64,000 nucleotides of DNA, taken from Bretschneidera sinensis. Its lineage: Eukaryota; Streptophyta; Magnoliopsida; Brassicales; Akaniaceae. How positions within the stretch are numbered: the first letter of the stretch is position 1; each line of letters starts with the position of its first letter. The notes under the pieces are model-generated. The model made no database searches. It was not told where the DNA came from and was given only the letters and a program-made list of their open reading frames with translations. This document shows positions 40,121 to 52,198 of this stretch, one piece after another. The translations under genes were made by a program, and so were the position numbers. The stretch spans positions 129,768,536 through 129,832,535 of the forward strand of contig CM043699.1 in NCBI GenBank assembly GCA_023935145.1, written 5' to 3'.

Positions 40121-42429
40121 TGTAACGACCCATCCCAGGTTGACCACCCTTGGACGGTGTCATCACATTTTGAAAATCTAAGCACGACACATATATGCAA
40201 CAATAAATATAATACTACCAGATTTTTTTTTTCTCTTTCCTTTAACAGGAGAGGTAAACAAATCTGATATTCACTTAAACATAAAAATACGTAAAATGCA
40301 TGAATATTTACAATAAAATTTTTACAAGTCTTTAACTCAATTGTCTGAGGATATTGACACGTACTTGGCTTATAGAAAAAGATCTCGTCTGATTCTCAAC
40401 CCACCAGACTATTTATCTTGATTGCTACCTGAAATCATTGAACAGTGAGGAGTGAGCTTCACAAGCTCAGCGAATTAAATTTACTGAAAGTATTCCAAAT
40501 TCCATCAATAATCCTTTAATATTAAAATTTATTTTTCGTATAACCTGATGACAACTTTCTACTATCAATCTCTTCTTCTCAATCATTGGTTCACCTTAAA
40601 ACTATCAATTATTTCCTAATTACCTCGTAATGAGGTTCATATCAAAAAGTCAATCATTTAGATAAGTCTTATCACTGTCTTTTTATATGAAACTCAACCT
40701 TCTATAATTAAATTCATAAAAAGTATCACATCTCAGCATCTCGAAAATCTCATCATGATAGCTGTCTCTTTTTATGAGACCCAACCATCTATAATTTAAT
40801 TCACAATTAATATACCACAACTCAGCATCTCACACATCTCATCATTTCAAATAATGCAATGATAATTAAAACAAATGCAGATGCATGAATGATTATGATG
40901 GGAACGTCTTCCCACCTGTCGACAGGTTATTATTATCTTAGACCGACTGCCATCCCGGTTCTTTTATTCTCATCAGACCGGCTGCCTTCCCGGTTAATTC
41001 CAGCATATACCGGCTGTCACGGTTTTCACTTTTCATCCCAGCATATACCGGCTGTCACGGTTTTCACTTTTCATCCCAGTATATACCGGCTCTCACGGTT
41101 TTTATTTTTCATCCCAGCATATACCGGCTGTCACGGTTATTTCATTAAACCGGCTGCCTTCCCGGTTCTTTCGGTTATATTATTTAATGCATATGTGCAT
41201 GAACAATGATATGAAACAGTAATATAAACAGAAATATAAAAATAATATAAAGATTCAAGCCACTTAATTTGGTTATCTTAATTATCCACAAGATTTTTCT
41301 CTTCCCAAATCACATCAAATAATCCATTAAAGTCTATCCAGATCCACTAAATTTCATCTCAAATTGTCCATCAGAATTTGTTAAGATCCACTAAAATTCA
41401 TCTTAAATCATCCATAAAAATTTAATAAGATCCACTAAAATTCATCTCGTCATAATTCGTATTAAAACATCTATATATCTCATCAATAATTTATTTATTG
41501 CTTTTATCCTCAAATAAACTTATGATTTTCAAAAATATCATTTCTCACCGAAAAATATTTCTACCTGGCCAAATTTCCTATCATACCCATAAATCAATTT
41601 TTCATCTATCACCCTAGCATACTTTAATAATTAATTTTAATAATATCACCAAATAATTGATTTTTATTTAGACTACTAAGAGTAAATCTAACTCACCACA
41701 TAGCACTTTAAAGCTACTCGTGGGCCACCTCTTTGTCTTTCCCGATCTTCCTCGAATTTTCTCCCGATTGTTGACTACCAACACCTGACATAATATTGGA
41801 ATTTAAATTTCTTATTATTTCTTCTTTTCTCCATAAACTACACAGTTTGAAAATTTTCTATTTTAACCTCCTGAAACTTTCATAAATGATAAAATAACTT
41901 ACCTTATTACCTTCTGCTATTTTGATAGCTTCCGAAAATATTTTTGAAAATACCCTCAAAATTTTGTTCCTTCAACCTTTCTTTAAACTCCTAAGTGTTT
42001 TAAGAACACAGATGAAATATTTGAAACTATAGGAAAATTTCTTCGTGTAATTACATGAACCCATATCCCATATTTATAGGGGAGCTCGGCTGAAAATCAG
42101 CAGCCCCCCCTGCCTCTTCCTCAAGTCTTCATAAGATACCAATTTAATAAAAAAAACAAACATAATGATAAAAACATCATCATTATGTTTTGTTCTCCAC
42201 TTCCCATTAAACAACAAAAAAACCAATATATAAACTATCCCACTTGGAATTGTTCTCTCGGTGGCAGTAGGTATGCTGCCTCGAGTTACTGTTCCAAGTT
42301 GACCTTTTTTTTTTTTTAACTTTTCAACCTTGGTCTCCAGAAATCTTCATTCAGCCATTCAGGGATTTAACTCTTTGTCATATTGATAAAAATATTCACT
42401 TACCCAACTTTTAAAATACGGCTATTACA
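40121..42429 (-). repeat. Gypsy 5' LTR (right copy)
   Basis: The 2309-bp LTR carries four minisatellite units where the left LTR has three. As the 5' LTR it would drive transcription leftwards. It is followed by the GATAG duplication at 42430-42434. Confidence 0.9.
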
Positions 42430-42434
42430 GATAG

Positions 42435-43755
42435 ATGGTTGGCTTCTGGACCCCTATCAGTTAGGATTGCTGATATTCCAAACAAACAGCTTCGGATTAA
42501 AGAATGTTGGGTGGATAATAATTGGAATATTGAGATGTTGAGGGATCTTGTGGGGGATGAGACCACATAAGAAATGATTGAAACCAGAATAAATGGGCGT
42601 GACAGGTTGGATATTTGTGCCTGGATGCCTTCCCCTGATGGTAAGTTCACAACAGCTTCAGCTTGGGAGGTTGTTCGAAAACAACAGGAGATTCTGCCGT
42701 GGCATGAATGGTTTTGGAACACAACTCTGCCAAAAAAATTATCCATATGTAATTGGAAAGCTTGGTTCAATAGCCTTGCAGTGGATGAAAAAGTGCAACA
42801 GAAGAGGATATCACTTGCGTCGGCCTGTAACTGCTGCTGTCCGCCAGGCAGGGAATCGATTGATTATGTATTAGCTACCGGAAACATTGCTGCTCAGATA
42901 TGGGAGCGTGCATGTAAATTGTTGAATGTGCCATGTCTACATTTTGATACTTGGAAGACTACTTTATACGCATGGATGATAATGGCAAAGAAGGCTTCAT
43001 TATCTGGTAATTTAATTGGTCTGCTTCCGTTCATCATTACGTGGTGTGTATGGAATAGTAGATGTAAAGCCAGAATGGAAGGGTTGAAAGCTTGTGTAGA
43101 ACAAGTTTGGAGGTCGGTTAAAATATGGCTTAAAAGACTGGCTACAGAATTGAAGGTGCTCAAAACTTTGTCTGATCAAGATGTTCGCTTGATGTCTGAT
43201 TTTAACTTGGTTTCGCCCAAAGCTACCACTGTCCAAAATTGTAGACTAGTGCGGTGGTTGAAACCCTCTTGTGGTTGGGTTAAAATTAATTGTGATGGTA
43301 GTGTTAGAAACAACCCGGGCTCCTCAGGGGGTGGTGGTATCCTGAGAGATGCTAATGGTGACTTTAGAGGAGCTTTTTCTAGTCATTACGGTTTTGGCTC
43401 TAACAATGCAGCAGAGCTGAGGGCTGTGTTTGATGGCATTAAGTTGTGCAAAAGTCTTTCGTATTTTAATGTTATTATTGAGAGTGACTCCAAAACCATT
43501 GTTGACTGGTTTAGAGCGGGTAGGTGCACTCTATAGTATTTATGGGACTTTTGGGAAGAGTGTGTTAAAGAGATGCAAGGGATAAATGCTCAGATTGTTC
43601 ATCAAGTACGTGAAGGTAATCAAGCGGCAGATTTCTTGGCTAAGCTCGGTGAACGAGGCAATAATGAATCATATGAAAATTTACATCAGTTACCGAGGTT
43701 ATTAAAGGGTATTCTTCGTATTGATAAGTCTGGTTTGCCGACTATTAGATGTTAG
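42435..43755 (+). pseudogene. LINE ORF2, 3' part: zinc-binding and RNase H regions
   Basis: This continues ORF2 after the Gypsy element: RWLASGPLSVRIADIP, a zinc-binding RVT region (ASAWEVVRKQQEI; WNTTLPKKLSICNWKAWFN) and an RNase H domain with acidic positions in WVKINCDGSVRNNPG, NNAAELRAV and VIIESDSKTIVDWF. Stops occur at 42568 (likely Gln) and 43534 (likely Trp). The frame ends at 43755 after GLPTIRC. About 280 bp of 3' UTR with GGGACGGGGTTGCTACG and a poly-A tail follow. Confidence 0.85.
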
Positions 43756-44472
43756 GTTGCTTTTGTTTGTTGAAAGTTTTCTTTAGGCCTTCTCAGAGGT
43801 TGTTTTTTCCACACAGGCCTGTTTCGTCTTGTTTGCTTTTTTCTTGGTCTGTTCATTTTCTTTATAGTTCGTTTGGTCTGTGTTTGGGAGGATTTGTTTT
43901 TTGTCTTATTGTAATCTCCCAGATGCTTTACTTGTAACCATGTTTTTCCTCCACCATAAGTGGGGGCTTATTAATAAACTTGGGACGGGGTTGCTACGAG
44001 GGTGGCTACCGGCTCTTCATAAAAAAAAAAAAAAAATCTGTTGCTGGCCCATTTAATTAGTTTATTTGTTACTTTCTTGCTGAGTATTCAGTTCAGTTTG
44101 GTTTTTGCGAAAATGCAAGAAGGAGAGGAGAAATGTTACCTTGAGTTCAACTACAATTCTTAGTTTTCTGGCATAAGAAGATGGCAAAAGATTGAAGATT
44201 TGATTCTGGAGTTTACATCAAATAATATGCACAAAAGGGTTTTATTGGGCTGAGAATAAAATCCATCAGTAAATTATTATGTTGTATGCTTATCAGTTAT
44301 CACCTTCATCTCATTTTGTTTTTGTTTCTCATAACTAAACAAATGCCTTTTTCTACTATTTCTTTTTGCAGGTTGGGTTATCTGCTAGAGCTCATACACT
44401 TCAAAGAAAACTCACTAGAATTGCCAAAACTACAGATACCTCCACGTACAAGGGTGACTACATTTTGAAAAA

Positions 44473-44968
44473 TGTTTGGGATTTTGGGCGATTTAGATTT
44501 TACTCTTAAAATCCACCTATTCAAACTTATACTAGTAATTAGCCAAATAAACAAATAAATATCAAGCATAAAATTTAATGTGGTTCGACAACCTCTTTTA
44601 CTATGCTATCAACAAACTCACAATTTTATTAATTCTTAACAACAGCTTTAGGAAAAACAAAATTATTACCCTCACAACCCAAAAACCTTAATACACCCAA
44701 AGCTCTCCACCTAACTCTAGTTATAATATTGGAATTATGAGTGTGCCTCAAATCTTTTCTGGACCTCTTTATATAGAGAAGATCTTCCTAATATTAATAG
44801 AAAAAGAGCAACAATAAAGAAAACGACTTCTACTACTACTAGGACAAACAATATTCAAGAGGAAATTACTATCACTCATATTAGAACAAACAAGTATAAA
44901 ATAGAAAACCATTTTTTCCAAACCAATTGGAAGTCTTCCTTGTAGGGAATTGAGCCAAAATCCTAATA
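44473..44968 (-). repeat. 3' LTR of the small LTR element
   Basis: About 496 bp, similar along its length to 51717-52198. It ends TCCTAATA where the other copy has TTCTAACA. Its left edge abuts the decayed exon of the DUF1517-like gene. Confidence 0.75.
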
Positions 44969-45864
44969 AATCTCCATCTCGGCTCAAATTCTCCACCTCA
45001 TCATCAAATTTGACTTTCTTCTATGGTTGGTGCGATTGTTCCTTTTGGTCTTCCCATCTCATCCGCTTACTCTCACTACAAGAAAATCCATTTTTTTGCG
45101 ACGGATTAATCACTTACTCTGACTATAGGAAAATCAATTTTTTTTCCCGTCGCAGATAGTTATCTGTGATGGATGCTCGTCGTAGATAATCCGTCGCACA
45201 TACTGACGTCGCCGATAACTTTAAATGCGATTGAAAAAAAATCCCTTGCATATAATTATTTTTTGCAACAAAATTTGCGACGGATAATCCGTCACTGATA
45301 AGTAATCGCTTTTACACTGTTGAATTCAGAAAATAGTATTTTAATAAGAAAATATTATTTTAATTAATATCTGTTGCAGTTAGTAAATTTTCTAAGATAA
45401 TTACTTTTTTTATTTTTCTATTTGTGATGGAATATTCGTCGCAAATAATATTCAATTTTGATTTTTTAAATTCTTTGTCGTAATTAAAAAAACCTATTAA
45501 ATTACAAATAAAAGATTTAAATGGAGCAATTTTACAATTCTGCTCCTCTTTGATCAGCATTAATAAGATTAAATCATATGTATTAATTTTAAAACAAATA
45601 AAATTCAATTTATGGTACAAAAAATATTCAGAATTTAAGAACATCATTACAAAGTATAAATTACAATGGAGAAAGGATGGGTCATCATTTTCCACTCAAA
45701 TCAGGGTGGTACACGTCATCCTCTCCAAGAGATGGTGCTCCTCCATCAGCAACATCTTGCAAAAGATGTTAATATAAAATTATAAGATCCGTAGTAAAGT
45801 GAGATATATAATATTAACTAATTACAGATAAATAAATAAACATAATTATGAAGTTTGAAAATCA

Positions 45865-46450
45865 TTTATCTCTTAAAATCCAAACCAGTGATCCAAATTC
45901 GATTTGGTTTGTTGTTGTAAGTCACTTTCTACGTTACGGACGTGCTGGTACCCGTGGTCCATCTACGAGACGAGTATCTCACATTTTCGCCCCTAAAACC
46001 ATTAAGTGTTAACGATTTGGACCTAAAATGCATACTTTCTCCCCTAAAATCCAACTAGTGATCCAAATCCGATTCAGTTTGTTGTCATAAGTCACTTTCT
46101 ATGTTACGAACATGCCGATACCCTCGGCTCATCCATGGGAGAATTATCTCACATTTTCACCCCTAAAACCACTAAGTGTTAACGGTTTGGACCTAAAAAC
46201 GCCTACTTTCTCTCCTAAAATCAAAACTAGTGATCTGAATACGATTCGCTTTGTCGTCACAAGTCACTTTCTACGTTACGGACATGTCGGTACCCCCGAC
46301 TCATCCATAGGACGAGCATCCCACATTTTCTCTCCTAAAACCACAAAGTGTTAACGGTTTGGATCTAAAAACCCATAGTTTTTCTCCTAAAATCCAAATC
46401 GTTGATTTGAATCTGATTCGGTTTGTTGTCACAAGTCACTTTCTAACGTT
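45865..46450. repeat. Tandem repeat of about 171 bp, 3.3 copies, in the CACTA element
   Basis: The marker AAGTCACTTTCTACGTTACG recurs at about 45919, 46089, 46261 and 46433, giving a period of 170-172 bp. Each unit also has CCTAAAACCACTAAGTGTTAACG and a GAT-CCAAATCCGATTC-type stretch. It is non-coding and lies downstream of the transposase relic. Confidence 0.85.
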
Positions 46451-46576
46451 ATATTGAAATTACTCATGCACATTATATGAAAATTACAAACGTAAATCAC
46501 CTAAAACCACTAAGTGTTTACATTATATTGACATTTCTCATGCACATTATTGTAATAAACTTTTAATTCTAAAGTT

Positions 46577-48176
46577 TTAAAAGTGTTTAGTACTTACATC
46601 AAAGGGTGGAGGTGGAGGTGGAGGTGGAGGTGGATGTAGATTCAGAATGCCATATTTTTGACAGATGGCTTCCACCATGTTGAAGACGTTATCAAACACA
46701 TTTTTCTCAATATGCATCACATCCAAATTGGAGGAGAGTCTTTCTCGATTGTACTCTTCTTGAAACTTTCCCTCTACTTTCGAAAAGTATGATTCGAAGG
46801 CAAGAATCGATGATGACAATCAAACCAGCAAGGCTTTCTACCATGAGCTAATCGAAATGACTTCGTATGCTCCATACAATAAGGACAATCTAATGGACAT
46901 AGACCATGAGTACTCTATCTAGAAAGCATACCATAAACTGAAAAGTCACTAATCGTCCACAAAAGTGCAACTTTCATGTTAAAATTTTGTTTCCTACCTG
47001 CATCATAGGTGAAAACTCCATCCGTCCACAACATTTGCAACTTTTCCAGCAACTGTTTTAGATAGACATCCAGATTCTTACCTGGGTGGTTTAGGCCTGC
47101 AATGACTAAGCTTAAGAACAAATTATGCTCCTTCATGCACATACCAGGAGGTTGATTATAAGGGGTGACAAATATGAACTAACAAGAGTAAGGGGAAGCT
47201 GAATGACCGATGTGTGCTTATGTCAAAGTGTTTCTACGCCTCACCATCCGCCGGGTGAATGAAAAAGTCAAGCTTACTAAGTTTGCTTTACTTATGCCAT
47301 CTCACGTGTTTGGCATTGTTTTTGGACATGTAAAGTCTTTGAAGTCTTGGTGTGATTGAAAGGTAACTCAACACCTTATATGGTATGTCCTTCTGGTTCC
47401 TAATTCCCACTTGTATAGGTTGAAATCTATCATGGCGACAAACATCACAAATCTTCTTTTGCATATCTTTCTGATAGTACAACATACAATTATTCGGGCA
47501 TGCATGTATCTTCTCATACGCAAGTCTTAACCCCTACAAGATCTTCTTGCATTGGTAAAAGTTTTTTGGCAACTTCTCACCCTCCTGCAACATACTCTTA
47601 ATTATTGACAATAACCAGTCGTAACAGTTCTCAAACATATTAAAATCCAACTTACAATTCAATAGCTAAATAACCATCGATAACTTGGTATGCTTCTTGC
47701 AACCTTCCCATAACGGCTCATCCACATCTCTTATAAATCGTAAAACTTAGTAGCATCACGATTCGAGGCCTCTTCAGCATCCCAATTAAAATCAGAACCA
47801 ATATTATCCATTACCATGTCCCCCATCTGATTCCTCCCTCTGAATCTTTCCTCCACACCATCAATTCGGGTCGTTGAACGTCCCCCAGACAAAAGAAGCT
47901 CTCCGTGTCGAGTCAATCTCTTGTAATCTTTAACAAAACCCTTCTTGTATAGATGCACGGTAACATCTCTCTTCAAAAACTTATTGTTTCTACAAACCGA
48001 GCAAGGACACCAAATAGTTCCCTTATACATATAACATTATTACTATATGCGAAGTTAAGGAATTGTTTAACTCCATTCCTAAATTCTTCCGATACGGCAC
48101 TACGCACAACCCAACGGTCCATCCAACTCAAATCAACTGACATCGTTCCAGATACTAAAACAATATTGATGTTCAA
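46577..48176 (-). pseudogene. TNP2-type CACTA transposase, multiply broken
   Basis: Collinear pieces on the minus strand: a transposase-associated domain (SVDLSWMDRW; GTIWCPCSVCRNNKF; VTVHLYKKGF), then VCRHDRFQ and IPYKVLSYLSITPRLQRLYM, then CMKEHNLFLSLVIAGLNHPG, YDAGRKQNFNMKVALLWTI and SDFSVYGML, then DCPYCMEHTKSFRL and LDVMHIEKNVFDN. This is the order in plant TNP2 transposases. The pieces lie in different frames and are separated by stops, so no active protein is possible. A GGTGGA run (46605-46634) interrupts the C-terminal part and encodes poly-Pro. Confidence 0.8.
46605..46634. repeat. GGTGGA hexanucleotide repeat
   Basis: Five units of GGTGGA, read as a poly-Pro run in the minus-strand transposase relic. 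Confidence 0.85.
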
Positions 48177-49600
48177 AGTTATTCCAATTTATAATTAACT
48201 AACAGATATAACTCAAATAATGAAGTAATTTAAGATTTATGAGACAAACCAATTTTTTTATATTATAAATGAATATGTATTAATATCAAAACACACCAAG
48301 GGGTGTAACTCAAGTACAAAACTTATCGATTGGAGAGAAGCTCCACAAGGTCTACTATATCAAAATCATATACAAAAGAATTCCTCTTGCCCCAAACCAA
48401 TTTTAAAAGCCTTGTTTTTAGTGGAGGTATTTTTTTAGTTCATTATGTTAGTCTTTTGTCATTCAAGAGCGAAGGTAATATTACATAAGGAATTATATTG
48501 TCTACTTACAAAAACAATCTATTCATATTCCAATAATTGAAAACTAATTAAATTCATAGCATACACAAGTTATAGTTTGCATACCTATAAGACAAGAGTA
48601 GTACTTGAGCAAAAAAAGAAGCTGTGAATACCACTGACTAATCGTGTAACCCTAAAAGAAATAAATGATAAAGTATTAGCGCATAAGATTTTTTTTTTAA
48701 AAAATTGATTATATATGAACATCAAGAATGTTGATGCTTCCTAACCACATCATTCAATTCATTAAAAGATAAGGTTCCTAACCCATTCAGGAATGCGTAA
48801 TCCTTATTGCATTTAATAACTCCTAATCCATTTCATTTTAAAAATTTTTTGGCAGCATCTTGCCTTAGTTCTCCAAGTACACGACTTAAATTCAGTACTA
48901 TCACCCGAAGGAGATAGCTTCGAATTTAGTATGTACCCAGAGAACAATGAGAGGTACTGTCGAAAATTTATCAAAATGAAACAAACAAGGAATTATTAAC
49001 TAAAATACGAATCAAGCATTCCTAAACTGTCCATATTGGACAATCCAAGGATTATTAGAATACAAACACTCTCATTGCAAGCATATTAATTAGCAAGAAA
49101 CAAGCGCATTTGTGTCGCTCAATAATCCTCTGATGGGCGAGCTAAGGTAAGATGCAATACATGATATATGCAAATAAATAATATAGGAGAGATATAGGAA
49201 TATGAAGAAAAAGTATTCCCAGTTGGATTAAACACAAAGAATTAAGTAATAGTTAACGATCGGTTTAACTTAGTTCTTGGGCTTTGCTACTACTTGAAAT
49301 TGTTATCTCAACCCAATTCTTTTATATTAAAATAATTATCTAAATATCAAATGGGTCTAAGCCCTATATTGACCTATTGTTCACAAATGGGCCTAATAGT
49401 GCCTAATTCTAATGACATGTGAGAGTTGATGCTAAAAACAATCAACCAAACATTTTATAATTCAATCAAGCATTGAAAACAAATAAATCAATTTAAAATT
49501 CAATAACAGGTACTTATAGTATGCCATTACAAATCTAAAGACCTAATTATAATACTTATCTACGACAGATTATATACAGTCGCAGATACTCCATCTCAAT

Positions 49601-49620
49601 TACGAAGTTTTCTTGTAGTG
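49601..49620 (-). other. Extra CACTA-like terminus inside the CACTA element
   Basis: GTTTTCTTGTAGTG, the complement of CACTACAAGAAAAC, is preceded by sub-terminal TACGACAGATTA / CAGTCGCAGATA motifs, as at a real right end. No matching left end is seen near it other than 45074. Confidence 0.6.
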
Positions 49621-51101
49621 ACTACATAAATGAATAAATACATGGCATGAGAGCATGTGGTTAGTTTAGAGAAGTTAAGTTCAAAACTTTCTTTCTGATG
49701 TGCTGTAATTATATATCGTTTAAGTGTGATCTTAAAAGGTCTGCTATAATACCTCAAGTGAATGTCATTAAGGCATTGACTACCAACTACTACATGTAAT
49801 GTTTTTAACGGTAGTATAAACAAAATTCGATCTTAAAAGGTCTACCAAAACGTTGTATGACATTAATGGTAGATTATATAATAAAATCAACTGGACTTTC
49901 TTAATTTAAGTCCAATCTCCAAACCACCCATAAAGTTTATGTCCGTTAGTATTATCAACTCTGGGCTGTTTTTGCTCTTCACATGTGGACAAAGTTCATT
50001 GAATGATTAAATTATACAAAAAAAAGCTCCTTGATTAATTCATTAATGAGCGATTATCAAGCCACATAAGCAGGGAAAAAGCTAAGATTTTTCTTTAGGT
50101 AGAGTCGAAATATATAACTAATCCTATGATTATTTGGTGAAATTTTTTTTCAAATACTTGCTAATTTTACTATAAATCCACAAAACACATAAATATTTAT
50201 CAAATAATATTACTTTATATATACATTCGATAGGCACAAATCCAGCAAGTTATTTATTTAAATTAACTAAAGAAACTTGAATCATGGACACCAGCCATGT
50301 TTCTAGCAAGCATGGTCACTTAATGTAGAGAAAAACAAACAACAAACACAGAAGTTCAATCTAAAATTTTCAAGTTCAGATTGAAGCAAGAGTGAGCAAA
50401 GTCATAATCAATGAACCCGAAGCCAAAGGCTAACAGACCCAAACCATCAATGTTTGCATCAACAATTAACCATAAACCACAAGCACATCAACTAAATATT
50501 AATTAATTTAACCACAAACTAACAGATATAGGAGAAAGATAACAGGGGTAATTTTCGATTGAAAAAGAAGAAGACAAGCATGTATATATATACAAAAAAA
50601 AATAAGGAGACTGAGTGAGAGAGATTACCAGCGAATGGGGAGGCTGGCGGCGATGCTGCGACAGAGACGACAACTGGCAGTGGAGAAGAAGATAATGAGG
50701 AGAGAAAGAAGAGGGAAAAGGGAGAGAAGGAAGAGGGAAAAGGGAGAAAGAGAAAGAGAGAGAAAAAGGGGTGGCCCGACAATGGAGGAGGAGAAGAAGA
50801 CAGGATAAGTACGCATTCCGTCACTGATAAGATTTTCGATTTATTATATATTTAAACAATAAAATATATTAAATTAATGAATATTAAATTAATTTTTAAT
50901 AACTGCAGTGGATTAAGTCCGTTGTTTTTTAGATTTTACTGTTTGAATTATTGAATAAAAATTTAAAAAACTAATTAAATTTGAAATTCAAATACTAAAT
51001 TTGACAGAATTTTAAATAAGTCGCAAATAAATATTATCTGCGACGGATTTTGGTCCGTCGCAGATATCCAGTCTCCTAAAAATGTTTTTCTTGTAGTGTC
51101 T

Positions 51102-51716
51102 TCGAAGCAATCATTATCTAATTCAACATGTACAAGCTTTTTTCGTTTACGGTATCTATCATCTCTACCTTTGAAGCATCAAGAACTTGCATTTCATTAT
51201 TCTCATTAGCCTTTCCATTATCACTCTGTTACATTCTACTTAACTCCTCCAAGTCCTTCATCATGGTCTTCATTTGAAATTGTGTGTGTTTCTCTTCTTC
51301 GTTGTAGATACACTCTTTTTTGAAAAATCTAGAGACTTTGATCCCTTAATCTTTCCTTCACCTTCCTCGAAGTGCTCCACTCGTTCACTTTGTCTTGCTC
51401 TTCCGTTGATATAATAACGAACAATTCTTCAACCTCGAACACACTTGGCCTCTTCAACTTATCTTTCTCTTGAGGTACCGCAGAAACTTCTCCATCCATC
51501 CAAACTTCTTTGCCCACCATTAACATCATGACTATGTCATCTTCTTTCGGTGGCAAATATTTCATCTTTGTCAACATACTATTCAACAAATTAGTGATAA
51601 TGGAATTGAAAAAGACTAATACACATACCATCACCCATCTTCTTTCATCAAATAGCTTAATATTAATCATACCTATTTTTTGTTTTTGCCATCGGAACCA
51701 CAACTCTGATACCACT
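51102..51716 (-). other. Interior of the small LTR element with primer binding site
   Basis: The primer binding site is at 51704-51714 (minus TGGTATCAGAG), two bases inside the right LTR. The remaining 600 bp have a minus-strand open frame of about 120 codons (including KYLPPKEDDIVMMLMVGKEV). It is not similar to any gag or pol I recognise. Confidence 0.5.
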
Positions 51717-52198
51717 TGTTGGGATTTTACTCTTAAAATCCACATACTCAAACTTATAATAATAAATAGGCAAATAAAAAAACAAATATCAAGCACAAAA
51801 TTTAATGTGGTTCGACAACTTCTTTTCCTATGGCACCAACAAACTCACAATTTTATTAATCCTTAACAACAATTTTAGGAAAAACAAAATTATTATCCTT
51901 ACAACTTCACAACCCAAAATCCCTAATACACTCAAAGCTCTCTACCTAGCTCTAGTTATAATATTAGAATTATGAGTGTGTTTCAAATCTTCTCTGAACC
52001 CCCTTTATATAGAGGAGATTTTTCTAATATTAATAGAAAAAGAACAACAACAAAGAAAACAACTTCTACTACTACTAGGACAAACAATATCTAATAGAAA
52101 ATTACTACTACTATTAGGACAAATAACTATAAAATAGAAAACTTTCTTCAGACAAATTAGAAGTTTTTATTTTGGGGAATTGAGCCAAAATTCTAACA
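51717..52198 (-). repeat. 5' LTR of the small LTR element
   Basis: The 482-bp LTR has TG...CA ends on the minus strand and is followed by the primer binding site. It carries a TATATAGAGG stretch (about 52005-52014), a possible TATA region. Confidence 0.75.

Larger units (their letters stand above)
32856..42429 (-). mobile_element. Ty3/Gypsy LTR retrotransposon, Tekay/Del-like chromovirus
   Basis: The 9574-bp element has long LTRs (32856-35131 and 40121-42429) starting TGTAACGACCC and ending ATTACA, with a GATAG duplication. It is minus-oriented: the primer binding site, complementary to initiator Met-tRNA (TGGTATCAGAGC on the minus strand), is next to the right LTR, and a purine-rich tract is next to the left LTR. 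The order gag, protease, RT, RNase H, integrase is that of Ty3/Gypsy. The C-terminal VEEVTWEHEAIMRKDYPQLF resembles the chromodomain-like end of Tekay/Del elements. It is inserted in LINE ORF2, so it is younger than the LINE. Confidence 0.93.
27736..44034 (+). mobile_element. L1-type LINE, interrupted by a Gypsy element
   Basis: The LINE is bounded by an exact 16-bp target duplication, AATCTGTTGCTGGCCC (27720-27735 and 44035-44050), and ends in about 15 A directly before the right copy. Removing the Gypsy insert at 32856-42429 leaves an element of about 6.7 kb. It has a GC-rich 5' UTR of about 900 bp, ORF1 (28634-30047), and ORF2 starting at 30040 and ending at 43755 with endonuclease, reverse transcriptase, zinc-binding and RNase H regions. 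It therefore looks full length, which is uncommon because most plant LINE copies are 5' truncated. Both ORFs are broken by stops or frameshifts. It lies in what was an intron of the DUF1517-like gene. Confidence 0.92.
45074..51098 (-). mobile_element. CACTA (En/Spm-type) transposon
   Basis: The termini CACTACAAGAAAATCC (45074) and, inverted, CACTACAAGAAAAAC (ending 51098) are flanked by the 3-bp duplication TCT (45071-45073 and 51099-51101). Sub-terminal palindromic repeats of the type GCGACGGATTAATCCGTCGC occur at both ends (45100-45300 and 50810-51070). The interior carries a broken TNP2-type transposase on the minus strand. It is inserted in the small LTR element and so is younger than it. 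A second CACTA-like terminus occurs internally at 49620. Confidence 0.9.
44473..52198 (-). mobile_element. Small non-autonomous LTR retrotransposon carrying a CACTA insert
   Basis: Direct repeats of about 490 bp at 44473-44968 and 51717-52198 share GATTTTACTCTTAAAATCCA, AATTTAATGTGGTTCGACAA and GGGAATTGAGCCAAAAT. On the minus strand the right copy runs TGTTAGAATTTTG...CCCAACA and is followed by a Met-tRNA-type primer binding site. Without the CACTA element at 45074-51098, only about 720 bp of interior remain. These hold no recognisable gag or pol, so the element is TRIM/LARD-like. The left LTR has a different edge (an extra GGGCGATTTAG-like stretch) and no clear 5-bp target duplication was found. 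Confidence 0.75.

Noticed and set aside
30040..43755. Recoding of TAG/TGA as Trp in the retroelements
   Set aside because: The host genes use TGA as a normal stop (HISN5, RPS24, PHD/GNAT), and the pattern is better explained by mutation of silenced elements.
50519..50824. A 101-codon Ser/Pro/Phe-rich minus-strand open frame
   Set aside because: It is a low-complexity CT-rich stretch of the CACTA leader; no domain is visible.
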